DNA of 64,000 bases from Ricordea florida (Eukaryota > Cnidaria > Anthozoa > Corallimorpharia > Ricordeidae), in contig OX453273.1 of NCBI GenBank assembly GCA_949710005.1, forward strand, positions 36,898,038 through 36,962,037. The letters are read 5' to 3'. Each line of letters begins with the position of its first letter. The stretch's first letter is position 1. The notes beneath the pieces were generated by a model. That model did not search any database. It was not told where the DNA came from and saw only the letters and a list, made by a program, of their open reading frames with translations. The position numbers and the translations under genes are program-made. Shown one piece after another: positions 1 to 12,200 of the stretch.

Positions 1-1670
1 AATAACGAATTCATTATCTCAAAAAGTTGAATAGCCTTTTGTGTTAACGTAGTTTAGAAAAATCGGTCACGCGAGTTTATGTTGTGTGTTATTAATAAAC
101 AGGAAGACGCCTGAAGGCGTTAACGCGGGATGTGTTGGTTTAAAATTGCTGACGCAGGGTGTTCTTTTGCTGATTGTGCGATCATGGATGTCCATGGTGC
201 AATCCAACCTGACTTGCACGTGATTCGGAGTTACAGCCAATAAAAATCACACAATTTTTGCGGGACGGGCTCGGGATACCGGAAAGTTTAACAGACAAGG
301 CAATTTTTGACTCCCAAGACGACGAAAGGAATGCGCTACCGAATTTTATACGCTGGCTGACTACGTCATCCCGCGTAATAACAGCTATTAACAGCATTGT
401 CAATAGCTAACATTAATGTTGAACTGAAAAGTACATAAAGCCGGACAAGGAATCCCTGTTTCATAAAATGAATCAAGGCACTTAAGAAAAATAATAATTC
501 AGATACTCTCAATTTATATTTTTTCATTTTTTTTTAAGAATTTCGCGTTTACAACTTCAGTTCTTCTAGGCTGCTTGTTATAGAAACATCCATCTCACCA
601 AAAGCCGTAGAAACCACAATTAAGGTAAAAATGTATATTTTTCGTTTCTTCACAGGGGGTCTGTGAGTGTCATTTTCTTATCACGTTAACAATCCTTGAA
701 AAACAGAAACCCAAACTTTTAACACATGGGCTATCAATGGCAAAGTACTAGGGACACGGCAGTATAGTTTTTATCCCTAGAAGTGGGTTGGACCCTGCCT
801 AAGCACTCAAACAGTTGAGCGACTTTTTCTGTTTTCAGCAAAGTGAAACTTACTAGGAACTATTTGAACTAATGTAAATGGACATTGACAACTTGTTCCT
901 TGGTTTTGTAGCTATATTTCTAAAGTTAAAGCATGTTACTTATAGTGAATAAAGTTATTTGCATCGGAAAGTAATATTGGTCTGTCATTGATACAACAAA
1001 TCTGCTCATAAATTGGACGCAATTTATCGTAATTTTCGACAGTATTAGCTCGCTATCTTTTAATTCCTTTTCTGAGGCAATTTTGCAAAAATACTAAGAA
1101 TAAATGACATCAATCTAAAGCGCCTGGGACCCTTTCAACATAACGTAAGTTTCAGGTCATTTGAAGAAATTCGATTTTTTGACATCCGCCGCAGTTAATG
1201 CGAATCTTGTAGTCAAGCTCTCTTAACGTGGCGCGCACGCGTAAAACGCAATCCGCTGGTCACTGTCAAGATTAGGGTTGCGTGCCTCTCTTGGGCCCGC
1301 AATAATAAACATCGTTTTGAAAATTAGCAATGAACATTATCAAATAGTTTTAATATAGTAAAAGGTTTGAACCCAGGAGTATCAGTAGTTCGTATAGTTT
1401 GATCGTCCGGGTGAGGGTAGTTCTGAAGAGAACTGTTGTTGGTGACTGACGTGTCGACAACCTGAGCGGAAGTCATCTTCAGAGTCAAGTGAATAGTGTT
1501 TGTCAGACGATGATGTTATAAGTCTGGTCTGTTAAACGTGATTGCCAGTTTAGCCATGATGGTATTGGCTGAAAGACTCGTGTAAAGTTTGTTACCAGTC
1601 ATTGGTCGGTTTCGATCCGTCTATTGTTTGTCAAATAGGTCGGTTTTTGGTCCGTCTATAATTAGTCAAA
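1..1670. other. AT-rich stretch, no gene recognised
   Basis: No splice-bounded exon, RNA gene or recognisable transposon end was found. Short open frames here show no family motif. The last few hundred bases run into the 3' flank of the Penelope-like relic on the minus strand. Confidence 0.4.
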
Positions 1671-2165
1671 TTATGTCGGTTTGTTAGAAGTCCGTTTGTC
1701 GGTTTTGTTTTCGTCAAGGATAAGTCGTTTGTAAGGCGCCGGTAGTTGTTGACATCTGTTAAGAGGTGTACGTTCCAAGTTGGTGTACCAGCTTTCCAGA
1801 GTCAGTCGTTGAAAATAGTTTGTACTGTAGGTTAAGCAATGAGCAGAGTCCCAGTCAATGTTGTGGTTTGTCAGTTGACGATGTACAGCAACATGATTGT
1901 TGGTATCACCATTTCTCGTGGCTCGTTTGTGTTCAGTCAGTCTCGTGTTAAGGTTTCTGCCAGTCTCACCAATGTAGGAAGCCTGGCAGTCGGAGCATTT
2001 GATCTTGTAAACTGCTCCCTGTCTGTTGTTAGGTTCGACCTTGTCTTTAACCTTGGTCAGTAAATGTCGTAAGGTGATTGTAATGAGGCAGCAGTGGTGG
2101 AAGAGATTAACGCAATCGCGATTTTCGGATATGCTCGTGACAACTACCCCGAGGCCTGTTCAAGG
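1671..2165 (-). pseudogene. Penelope-like element relic, C-terminal RT edge plus GIY-YIG endonuclease
   Basis: Read on the minus strand, a continuous frame without a useful ATG encodes a segment with VYKIKCSDCQASYIGETGRN followed by RLTEH. This is the GIY-YIG nuclease signature found at the C-terminus of Penelope-like retroelements. The frame closes after PLNRCQQLPAPYKRL with a stop at 1671. Upstream residues (VVVTSISEN, then RHLLTKVKDKV) match the RT-to-endonuclease linker of these elements. The RT core is missing, so this is a 5'-truncated dead copy. The flanking 1371-1670 resembles a Penelope 3' tail, and similar tail sequence recurs at 61921-62090. Confidence 0.72.
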
Positions 2166-2507
2166 TCGAATAGTGTTGCTTGAAAATGCATCAACTTTAT
2201 TAACAGGTTGCCGCTGGTTAAACTGCGTCAAAACATCGTAAAATCTTACAATATTTGTCGATCTTTATTACTCAACAAATTGAGTAATAAAGCCCTGCAT
2301 CAGGGAAACAGAAAGCCGTAAAAAGCTAGAACAAAGGTTTATCTTCCAACTCGGCTCTCTTTTAATCCCCACGGTATCAACGAACGTTTCTCACTGATTC
2401 ATTTTGATTATTCACTTTCGTTCGTGAACACGTTGCTATGGCTCCACCAATAGCGTAGCTTCAAACTTCTCTATATAAATTGTACATAACCCATAATCCT
2501 CTCATTC

Positions 2508-2667
2508 GCTCAGACGAACGGCTAACGCTCGAAACGTCAGCATCTCCCTTTTACCTTACGGTAGTATAACTTACTTTATCAACTGACTTGTTTGATTATC
2601 CCACTTTTGTGTGTTTCAATTCCCCACCGACGCAGCACCACGTTCTTTAGAAACTACCCCCACAATA
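2508..2667 (+). repeat. Penelope-type terminal repeat
   Basis: Contains the GCTAACGCTCGAAACGTCAGC core and a TTACCTTACGGTAGTAT block. It ends in a CACACAAAA-like and GGGGGTAGTTTCTAAAG-like junction (here in reverse). Related copies occur at 25412-25675 and 36879-37028. Confidence 0.55.
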
Positions 2668-3055
2668 TTCAATAAATAGAGGTTCGTCAAATTGAGGCTT
2701 CACTTTTTGTACAAAGTCATCTTGTACCTTGAATGTTTGTTGATCTTTAGTACTCTTACAGTACTAAATGAATACATTGTTTCTCCACCCAAATAAATTT
2801 TCATACAAATTTTTAATGCTTTTTTGACGATAAACAGCAGATTTTCGGCGAGGTTCTACTGACTATGATGATTCTTTTTAAGTATTGATATGTTTCGTAC
2901 AGTTATTGAGCAAGTTGTGGGCATTTTAAGCGAAATATAAAACATTTGTAGGGATTCTGTTGTTTAGATACTCGATCGTGATTGGATAATTTGTATGAAA
3001 ATTTGTTTAGGTGGCATTGGTTCCGGCTAGAGTGACTCTTCAGATTGCGAAATTT

Positions 3056-3550
3056 GATTAATATCACACCTGCTCTTATCGACTTACATTGGCTTCCGGT
3101 AACATTCATAGTTCAGTTGCTCCTTCTTCACTATACAACCAAAGTCTATCCTACCAAAAAGATCTCTTATTCCTGAAACCAGCTGCTGAGTATGCTCTTC
3201 GCTAGTCTGCTGTTCGTTTCTAAAGTCAAGTGCTCTACACTTGGGGATCGGGCCTTTGCTTATACCGCGCCTGTTTTGTGGAATTTGCTGCCTTTATTCA
3301 TATATATAAGAAAAAGTAGCAGCCTCGTCATTTTGAAAAACAAAGTTAAAACATTTCTTTTTAAGAAATCTTTTGATTCGTTGGAAAGTTCTGATGTTTA
3401 ATTTTAAATTCGTTTGGAACTTAAATTTAATTATTGTTATTATTAGCTTTTAGCGATTTGTAACTTAATGTAAAGCGCTTCTGAATATCCTTCTATAGTT
3501 TAAACTCTATGCAAATTCATTATCATTCATCATTCATTATCATTCAAATA
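3056..3550 (+). pseudogene. 3' scrap of a CR1/L2-type LINE reverse transcriptase
   Basis: The sequence reads like the extreme C-terminus of a CR1/L2-group reverse transcriptase. One frame has the ITPALIDLHWLPV motif. After a frame disruption another has TLGDRAFAYTAPVLWNLLP followed by LKNKVKTFLFKKSF, ending at 3401. A short 3' tail finishes in an ATTCATTATC-type microsatellite at 3514-3550, as these LINEs often do. Everything upstream is lost, so it is a decayed 5'-truncated copy. Confidence 0.68.
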
Positions 3551-4440
3551 TCATGAAAACCCCTTCAAAACTCTTTTTCGAACTTGAATTACACACATTT
3601 TCAACAAACAGGCTTCGGGCTCACGTCGGTTTCAGTACACAAAATCTAAATGCAGTTTTCAGTCGCGTAATAAATCTCTTATTGACCCAGCTTGCTCGGG
3701 GCCATACCGGCATACCGGGAGAATATCGGCCCTCTGTTTCGGTCTCCCAGCACGGACCTCGCGCTTGGTCAATAAGATAAATGTACACTGCGCCACACGA
3801 CTTTACTCATTATTAGTCTCGAGTCCAGAGTGTTTACGGTTCTTTGTCCGAGGTTGGACGGCGAAAGATAAAGCGCGGTATAAATAGCATCGATACGTTT
3901 CGCTGGCAGCGATATTTTTCGATCTAACCACGGTATCCCCGATATCAAATTGAGGTATATCGGGATCGGCTCAGCCTCACTCGGGACTAACATGATAGCA
4001 AACAGTGAATTCAGTTGTTCCTTTATAAATTTTGAGTGGGTAGCCAAAACCAAACTGTACTATCGAATAGGCCGACGTGCTCAGTTTCATCATTAAGTCA
4101 GTAACTTTCTTGCGACACAATCAGATAATGAATAGCTTGAAGAAGGTCTTCATCGTGGTTAGAACGAGCTATTTCCAAAATGCGGGCTGCGGAGTGAGGA
4201 GGGCGAGGCGTTTCTCGCGCCTCGCTCGCTGCTTCGTCGGTTGTTGCTCGAGCCATACTTTCCCACATCGCACTTAGCGTCCAAACAAGACTTTTCTTGT
4301 AACCTATCATCAAAACTGTACGTACTCTGGCGTAGCTACCATATGATAGAGCCTAACGGTTATCAGTGACTTTAGTTTGATCCATCAAATTGAAAATTTC
4401 TGGCGAAACATCCGGCCGAATAACACTTCAACCCCGCCAG
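3551..4440. other. No gene recognised
   Basis: Open frames on both strands are short and without family motifs. The region has GC-richer patches, such as the GCGAGGCG block near 4200, but no splice-bounded exon or RNA gene was found. Confidence 0.35.
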
Positions 4441-4448
4441 AGATTTAA

Positions 4449-4655
4449 GGCTGGTTTTCATATGATCGCAGACCATCACTGATCGCAGATCGCAAAATGT
4501 TCTGCGAGCGCCAGTGCGATCACGTATGGAAACACACTTCTGCGATCGTCTGCGATCCTCCGACCGTGATCGCGAACTAGCGTTTCATCTTCTACGATCG
4601 TCTGCGACCAGTTGCGATCGTGCGATCATATACATGGAAACCAAAATTCTCGGCG
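4449..4655. repeat. GATCGC-rich inverted-repeat element (MITE-like)
   Basis: The left end GGTTTTCATATGATCGCAGA is roughly mirrored by the right end GCGATCATATACATGGAAACC. The interior is packed with TGCGATC motifs on both strands. This is consistent with a small non-autonomous DNA element. The LINE inserted 16 bases past its right end. Confidence 0.5.
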
Positions 4656-4670
4656 ATCTGCGATTGAAAC

Positions 4671-4683
4671 GTATCCAATAATA
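4671..4683 (+). repeat. LINE target-site duplication, left copy
   Basis: GTATCCAATAATA, identical to 9950-9962. It sits immediately before the LINE 5' end. Confidence 0.9.
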
Positions 4684-4821
4684 AGGAAGAGCATGCGCGA
4701 GGCCGCCCGAGGTGGACGTGTTGTGTGAAGAGGGATAATAATCCTTCTCCAAATTCTTCCAACCGTGATATAAAGTTACCTTATCTAATATGAAATGATA
4801 AGTTGAATGTTCTAGAAGTAT

Positions 4822-5706
4822 ATGTCGACGAAAGGGCGTAAAAACAAACGTGGTGACAGAGGTTCGCTTGAAGAGGGAGACCTCAACGACGCCAAAAGAC
4901 CCAACATGGCCGCTAGCGGGGACAAGGAAACACTCGAAGGAACCGAAAATCCACCTCCCGAGCCTAGTTTGGCCGAAATTAAGGAGATGCTAGTGGAAAT
5001 ACAAACGTCAGTAGTGAGTATTTTAAAGGAAAACCAAATATTCAAAGAAGAACTTGTGCAGCTGAAGTCAGCGTTTCAAGCTCAACAACGTGATTTAAAC
5101 AAGATGAAAGCTTCATTGGAAGCCACAACGAAGGAAAACCGTGCGCTTAGAGAAGAACTTGCGTCTACGAAGAAGAAATTGAACAACGAAAGTGAAGAGA
5201 CGGAGCGCTTAAGCGAAGAGCTGGATAATTTGGAACAGTATACCCGAAAAAACTCGCTAGAAATTCACGGCATCCCAGAAGATGCCTACACATCTACGGA
5301 ATATGTGGTTATAAAACTTGGAGAAACCTTAAACGTATCAATTGAGCCGGAGGACATCGAAATTTCCCACAAACTCAATACTCGGAATAAGCCTATCATT
5401 GTAAAATTTGTGAGCCATAAAGTTAAGTCCAAACTTTATAAAAGCCGAATAATGTTAAAACGTGTCAATGCTTCGGATGTTTTCCCTTCCAGAAGCTACG
5501 CCGCCGCTGTCGATCGTAAGCCCCGTATATTTATAAACGAGAATCTCACTGCTTACCGACGGAGTATCATCAAGAAAGCGAACAGCATGAGAAAGGATGA
5601 ATTGATTCAAAGCGTTTGGACACTAGATGGAAAAGTTTATGTTAAAACATCGCCGGACGGATCACCGGTAAGGATTTATTGTTTGGAGGATTTAGATAAC
5701 TTATAA
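4822..5706 (+). CDS. LINE ORF1 protein (Transposase_22-like RNA chaperone)
   Basis: A 294-residue protein. Residues 1-50 are basic then acidic and Pro-rich. Residues about 55-150 form a long heptad-patterned coiled coil (QLKSAFQAQQRDLNKMKASL and onward), expected to trimerise. Residues about 150-215 match the RRM-like domain of L1 ORF1 proteins (NSLEIHGIPED, then EDIEISHKL and KPIIVKFVSHKVKSKLY). A basic C-terminal domain follows, with RIFINENLTAYRRSIIKKA. In the family this protein coats element RNA and acts as a nucleic-acid chaperone. The frame is intact. The ATG is the first in frame and starts 138 bases into the element. Confidence 0.9.
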   Translation: MSTKGRKNKRGDRGSLEEGDLNDAKRPNMAASGDKETLEGTENPPPEPSLAEIKEMLVEIQTSVVSILKENQIFKEELVQLKSAFQAQQRDLNKMKASLEATTKENRALREELASTKKKLNNESEETERLSEELDNLEQYTRKNSLEIHGIPEDAYTSTEYVVIKLGETLNVSIEPEDIEISHKLNTRNKPIIVKFVSHKVKSKLYKSRIMLKRVNASDVFPSRSYAAAVDRKPRIFINENLTAYRRSIIKKANSMRKDELIQSVWTLDGKVYVKTSPDGSPVRIYCLEDLDNL

Positions 5707-5932
5707 AGTTTTTAAGATCTGTGCAAACATGCTAGTTTAGGAGAGGGATTTGTTATTGAAAAGGGACAGAGAGACACTCTTACCTTAACTTAAATTTAGG
5801 TTTTTTGCTTTTTTTTTTCTATACCATTATTATTTTCGATCTTGTTTTTCTGAGCTTTATTATTTTTATTCAAAAACGTAGGTGTTAAGTGTAGTTGTTT
5901 TTCAAGCTTTGTTTTCTGTACAGGTAGTTACC

Positions 5933-8900
5933 ATGAATAATTCAAGAAATCAAAAATGTATAATAGTATCACTAAATGTGCGTGGCATTAGGGATCAGGT
6001 AAAGAGGAAGAGCATATTCTCGTATCTAAAAGATCAAAAGGCTTCTTTTTACTTTCTCCAAGAAACTTTTTCAGAAGCAAGTGATGAAACCATATGGAAA
6101 AAAGAGTGGGGAGGGAACATTATTTTTTCGCATGGTAGTCGGCAAAGCAGAGGTGTCTGTATTTTAATTGATCCATCACTGAATCAGAAATTGGAGCATT
6201 CCTTTACTGATAATTCTGGTCGAGTAGTGCTAATAACATTGAATTTCAATTGTTTAAAATTGTCACTCTGTAATGTATATGCCCCTAATAACCAAAGTGA
6301 ACAATTGCTATTTATCCAAGAACTTAATAATTGTCTGATTGATCAATCAGAGGTGACGATGCTAATTATAGGCGGTGATTGGAACTGTACCCTAACAAAG
6401 AAAGACAAAAAAGGTGGATTAGCATGGAAACCTACGAATTTTAGAAACTGTATTTTAATTACCATGGACATGCTTGACCTTGTTGACATACAAAGAGAAC
6501 GACACCCTAACGTGAATAAATTCTCCTATTTTTCGAAGGCCTTAAAGTTGAAATCAAGAATCGACTTCTTTCTTTTGGCCAAGGAGTTGAAAAAATATGT
6601 CTCAAAAGTAGACATCCAGACATCAATAGCTCCAGACCACAACTTAATTTACCTGTCGCTTAATTTGCCTCAAGAAACCTCCAGAGGCCCTGGCTTTTGG
6701 AAATTTAATAATACCTTACTAGAGGATAATAAATATGTCGAAAAAATTAAAAGAATATATCCGCAGTTACGCGAGAGATATAAAACCGCTGTTGATAAAC
6801 AAATGTTATGGGAACTTCTAAAGATGGAAATCAGATCTATAACTATCTCCTATACTAAAGGTAAACGCAAATTGCTTAACAAACGTGAACTGGAAATCAA
6901 GGAAATGCTACACAATCTTGATGACATAATTTGCAATAGTGATGATCTTCAAAATATTGACCAAGACTTAAAACTGTATGATAACCTTAAAAAGGAGCTT
7001 CAATCACTGTATGAACGTAAAGGGAAAGAAGTGTTGTTTAGGTCGAAATGTCGTTGGATTGAAAAAGGTGAAAGGCCAACCAAATATTTTTTCAATCTTG
7101 AGAAGAGAAACTACAACAAGAAGACCATTTTGGAACTTGAATTGGACAATGGAGAACTCTTAACCGAGGAAAAGTTGATCTTGCAAGAAATTGAATCCTA
7201 TTATAAAGATCTGTATACATCCAAAGTTTCGGCAACCCTGTCTGACTTTGACCAATTTAGTCAAAACCTTGAAATTCCTCATCTTTCTAATGATGAACGA
7301 GACAGATTGGAGGGTCCTCTAAGTTTTGACGAATGCAAACAAATACTAAACTCCTTTAGCAATGGAAAATCACCGGGAGAAGATGGCTTTACAGTTGAAT
7401 TTTACCAAAAGTTTTTTGACATTTTAGGGGAAGATCTTGTCGATTGCCTCAACCCTTCTCATGAAACAGGACAGCTTTCTATTTCTCAACGCAGGGGTGT
7501 GATAACCTTAATACCAAAAGAAGAAGAATCACTAGTAACTTTAAAAAACTGGAGACCGATTACACTTCTCAATGTCGACTACAAAATAGCGTCGAAAGCA
7601 ATAGCGAAGAGAATTGAACCTGTCTTACCAAGTTTGATACATTCTGATCAAACGGGATTCATTAAAGAGAGGTATATTGGAGAGAATATTAGGCTTATAA
7701 GTGATCTTCTGGAACAAACCGAAAAAGATCAGAGCACAGGAATTCTGTTGTCTCTAGACTTTCGTAAGGCTTTTGATACTTTGGAATGGCCATTGATACA
7801 ATACATGCTAAGTAGGTATAATTTCGGAACGAATCTCAGAAAGTGGATTGAGATCTTTTACACCAATGTAGAAACTGCAGTACTTAACAATGGTTTTGCC
7901 ACTAATTGGTTCAAGCCCTCTTCTGGAGTGAGACAGGGCTGTCCTTTATCGCCTTTTCTTTTTATTTTAACTGCAGAACTAATGTCGAATAAAATACGTC
8001 AAACTGACAGTGTAAAAGACATTTGTCTTTTTAATAATGAAATCAAATTAAGTCAATTTGCAGATGACACAAACCTATTTTGTGCAAATGTAGCATCGGT
8101 AGAAGCGGCAATGGCTGTCGTTAATCAGTTTGGTGAGATCTCTGGACTTAAACTCAACAGCGAAAAGACGAAAGCAATGTGGCTTGGCAAATGGGCTAAT
8201 AAGCGTGACAAGCCGTTAAATCTTAAGTGGGTCCACTCTCCGACAAGGTTCTTAGGAATATTTTTATCATATGACAAAAAGGGTAATGACAACTTTAATT
8301 TTAATCTTAAGATACAGAAACTGCAAACGAATCTCGATATGTGGAGATCGAGGGACTTAACGTTATTCGGAAAGGTGTTAATAATAAAAGCACTAGGAAT
8401 TTCTTCACTTGTCTATTCCGCTTCGAATGTACAGGTTCCCGGTGAGATTATAGACAATGTTAAGGGAAGATTATTCCGTTTTCTGTGGAAAAATAAGAAA
8501 GACAGAATCAAAAGAGTAGGTTTGTATCAAGACTATGACAAAGGAGGACTTCGCATGGTCGATTTTGAAACATTTGTGAAATCGTTGCGCTTAGCCTGGA
8601 TCCCTAGGCTCCTCCGTTCTGGTCACCAAAACTGGAAGGTGGTTCCTGACCACTGTTTCAAAAAACGAGGAGGCTTAGAACTCTTACTCAGTTGCAACTA
8701 TAATATTGATTTCCTAGATGATCTTCCGAAATTCTATAAGGACGCGTTAAAATTTTTCAGCGAACTTACATCTCTTTATTCCAACAATTCTTGGCGTGAT
8801 CAACTGTTGTATAACAACAAAGACATTTTAATCGGAGGAAAATCTTTCTTTAATAGGGAGTGGTACTCGAAAGGAATACTTGAAATCAGAGATCTTCTAA

Positions 8901-9668
8901 GACGAGATGGTAGCTTTCTCTCTTTTAGTAACTTTCGTAACAAGTATAGCCTAAAAAAAACAAACTTTCTTCAGTTTTATCAGGTAATCTCTGCTATTCC
9001 AAATCATTTCCTGTTAAAAGCGAGAACACAAGATTCCCCTACAGCCTTAAATTACAACGACCTGACTTCTTTTCAATTAGGAAATGAGATTGAGATAAAC
9101 CTTTTGAATGCTAAAGCGAAAGAACTTTTATTGGCTCCTGGTTAAAAAAACTCATACTTGTAAACAAACTGGCTTTAAACGATGGGAAACCGTTGTTAAA
9201 TTAAACGATGAACAATGGAAAAACATCTACAACTCAGTTAGGAAAATATGTAAAGAGAATAGACTAAAGGAGTATCATTTCAAATTTATTCATAGAATAA
9301 TAATTACTAAAAAGGAACTTCACAGGTTTGGAGTTAAATCTGATGATAATTGTCTTTACTGTGGCGAACAAGACTCGATTGATCATACGTTCATTGAATG
9401 TCCATTTACCAAGCGCTTTGTTAAAACCTGCATAGGCTGGTTCAATGATACAAATGGCTCACAATTTAATCTAACAACTGTCGAGCTTTTATTTGGTATT
9501 CCTAACCCCTCTTCAGTTCTACTTAAGAAACTTAACTACACTCTTTTATTCATGCGTCGCTATGTAAACATCAGGAAATTAAATGAGGAAGCACTGATCC
9601 TTTCAGATTTTATCAGTGAAATTAAGCCCAGATATCGATTGGAAAATTTCATAGTTAACGCCTCCTAG
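5933..9668 (+). pseudogene. LINE ORF2 (endonuclease-reverse transcriptase) with one frameshift
   Basis: The start is the ATG at 5933 (MNNSRNQKCIIVSLNVRGI). An AP-type endonuclease spans residues about 8-245: SLNVRGI, FLQET, NVYAPN, GGDWNC, SRIDFFLL and SIAPDHN carry the usual catalytic positions. The reverse transcriptase spans about 480-770, with GKSPGEDGF, LKNWRPITLLNVDYKIASKA, SLDFRKAFDTLEW, GVRQGCPLSPFLF and the active-site FADD in LSQFADDTNLF. The first frame stops at 9145. The rest continues from within 9108-9145 in the next frame to 9668 and contains the C-terminal zinc knuckle CLYCGEQDSIDHTFIEC. A one-base indel near 9128 explains the break, so this copy is probably unable to move by itself. 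Confidence 0.9.
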
Positions 9669-9949
9669 GCATCATAGTATACCATCAAGGAAAAATGTAA
9701 CCTCCTTGGAACTTTACCCTATGCCACACACTTTTATTTTTCCCTTCTTGTAAATATTTTTCAATTGTCATAGGTTAATGTCACCACTTCTGTATATTTC
9801 GTTGTGATAGCTACATGTACTATTGTAATACCTACTTTTAGTTTTTGTAGTGTTTGTAAATAGTGTTGTAACTTAAACATTACATGTAATTTTTTTTTTA
9901 AACTAATAAAAATTATTAAAAAAAAAAAAAAAAAAAGGAAAAAAAAAAA

Positions 9950-9962
9950 GTATCCAATAATA
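9950..9962 (+). repeat. LINE target-site duplication, right copy
   Basis: GTATCCAATAATA directly after the A-rich tail, matching 4671-4683. Confidence 0.9.
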
Positions 9963-11190
9963 TTTTTAATTCGTTTGTAGCAAAACTCATTTGTTGCAAA
10001 AATGGCTGGCATTAAACAAATTAGCATAGTAATGAGGAATATATGGAGGAAGTTGCGCGGTATGAGGGCGTTTATCACCGCAACTGTGAGGACTTCAACG
10101 ACAAAAACAAAACGGCTAAGAGCTGAAAAAAATGGCGCAAAACTTTGTCGGTTTTGAAGCTGACGACGACGTTGCTTCAGGACTAAAGAAAAAATAAATT
10201 TGCTGGCTCCTTCTCTAGGTAAAGGCACAGATGACGTAGCGCATTGTTTCACCATTGTTTGTAAATTATTCAGTAATATCTTTTTTGTCTGGCCTTGTTT
10301 TACATCATGTGTGTCGGAGAAGGACCCAATTTTCGACCATGTAAAGGAATCCAAGAGGGTCTTGGATTCCGGATTCTGCACCGTGAATACCGGATTCCAA
10401 TGACTGGATTCCCAATTCCATGGGTATGGATTCCGGATTCCGTAGTGCAGCTAAAATCTGGATTCTAAAGGTTTTAACTTGGGTTCTATTCGTACTTCGA
10501 TAGCAAATCCTGCCATTAAAGTACGAATTTGTGTACCATAGTGTACTCTTTGATATCTAAAGCTTGTGATTAAATTAATTCAATTGGCGTACCTGTTGTG
10601 AAGATGTATCATAGACGGTCCAGTTATCCACAGTGTCGACGCTATTTGACCAACTGTTCTTATTATGACATTAACAATAACAGAAGCAAAAGTCTAGGAA
10701 TTGAAATCACCTCATGGCTACGATTATCTATTTCTCTCGTTATCAAGACAGTCGGTTACAGTATACTTTGATGAAGCCATTTGTTGTAAAATAACAATAA
10801 CTTGAACGCAATAAACAAGAACATTCATTAAGCGCCATGCAGCCTCAAGCCTCTTTGACATGCCGCTATCTCAAACTCGCTTATTTCTTACTCTTCTTCC
10901 ATATGCTATCCATGGAGAAACCTGTGTGTGATGGATATTCACAGGAATATTAATACGCGCGTTTTTGAGACGTGGACAGCAACCGGAAGTGAGCTTTTTC
11001 CCCATTTTAACTTGTCTTCACACAACCACATTAAGATTTACATTGATTAGTATCTTTTCTCTATTAGAGATGATTACTATAAAAATTTGGGAGACACCAC
11101 TGTCCTGGCACGTGAAATGTTCTCTTCCCGTTTCCGTCCGCGCCTCAAAAACGCACGTGCTTAAGCTCATACGGTAGACTACGTCACCTA
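9963..11190. other. Repeat-bearing gene-free stretch
   Basis: No exon was recognised. At 10345-10465 there is a degenerate array of GGATTCCGGATTC-type motifs (ATTCCGGATTC, GGATTCCCAATTCC), a simple internally repeated block. The rest shows no motif. Confidence 0.4.
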
Positions 11191-12000
11191 AAATGTAATA
11201 AGGGACTGGTGATTATTTATCGGGAGAGGAAGGTGGGGCTGGTGCAATGTAAAATATGCCATGCTTGATTTCTGCTGACCCCCCCCCCTTTTACTTTAAC
11301 ATGATTTTTGCTGACCCCCCCCCCCCCCCCCATCCCTTTTGTCCTCCGGCATGCATTAAAAGTTTTTCTAATAAGTTATTTTAATCAATATGTTGTATTT
11401 GTTGATGGCATCCAGATGCAGCTTTAAGCATTTTTGCTGGCAAAACGATTACATATTTTTTAATGTACCCCCTCCCTTTAAGCCATGCACAGGAAATGGT
11501 GGCCCACCCCCTATTTACTTACAACAGTTCGACAAATACCGGGGCACCATTGTTAACTGGCGAAGGGGCAGTTAAATGATGAAACCAGTGTTAAATTACT
11601 AACACCTCAAACAGGTGCAGAAATGAAGACATTAGGTACGTGCAAGAGTGTGGGTTACCAGGCAGATTGTTTTATTTGTTTAAGTACAAATGTTTTCATG
11701 CTATTGTGACAGAATACTCTCAGCTCTATTCCGTCTTATTTGGTTTGCGACATCTCCAAAATTGCTCCAAGATTGCTCTTCAGTTTGTCTTCAGGCCATG
11801 AGCATTATATGGGAGTATATACCTACCAACTCTGATGCGTCATGCCTGACTCTGACGGTTGATCTCACGCATCACAATTTCGTTTTCAGAGCCCGAGTCT
11901 CCTTGACCAGCGAGTCGAGAGACTGATCCGGGTAACCACTTGGTGCAAGTAGTTACCGTGACTACACCATGTAGTTACCCTGGTCCGTCCTAATTTTCGC
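11191..12000. other. Homopolymer-rich, no gene recognised
   Basis: Two C runs occur near 11280-11290 and 11317-11331. The surrounding GGACTGGTGATTATTTATCG and following G-rich text resembles the GGACCGTTMATTT repeat family seen at 14547 and 50846, but both ends are not clear here. No coding exon was found. Confidence 0.35.
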
Positions 12001-12200
12001 TCACTGCTTGTGCAGGAATTTTTTTTCAGGTGAACCCCTCTGCAAGAATTTTTTTACTACGTGTGAAAAAGTCACAATTGGACCTTCCTTCTGCATGAAT
12101 CTTTTTTTCTTACCTTCTTCTTTGCATGAATTTTTTTTCTTGGCATTTTCCCTTGCATGCATTTTTTTGGTTTTTTCCCCACCTTCCCCCACCATCACTT
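12001..12200. repeat. Degenerate TGCATGAATTTTTTTTCTT array
   Basis: Five to six imperfect units of a TGCA(T/G)GAATTTTTTTTC-like motif separated by pyrimidine-rich text. It is non-coding low-complexity repeat. Confidence 0.5.

Larger units (their letters stand above)
4684..9949 (+). mobile_element. Full-length L1/Tx1-type LINE with 13-bp target duplication
   Basis: The insertion is bounded by GTATCCAATAATA at 4671-4683 and again at 9950-9962. It has a short 5' UTR, ORF1 (4822-5706), a 226-nt spacer and ORF2 (5933-9668, one frameshift). The 3' UTR carries AATAAA at 9905-9910 and an A-rich tail at about 9918-9949. The perfect target duplication and nearly intact frames indicate a recent insertion. 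ORF1 with coiled coil plus RRM-like domain, and ORF2 with AP-endonuclease, RT and C-terminal CCHC, are the layout of the L1/Tx1 group. The exact clade is not settled by eye. Confidence 0.93.

Noticed and set aside
9761-10381. 206-codon minus-strand frame over the LINE 3' end
   Set aside because: It spans the A-rich tail (reading as poly-Phe) and crosses the insertion junction, so it is a chance frame.
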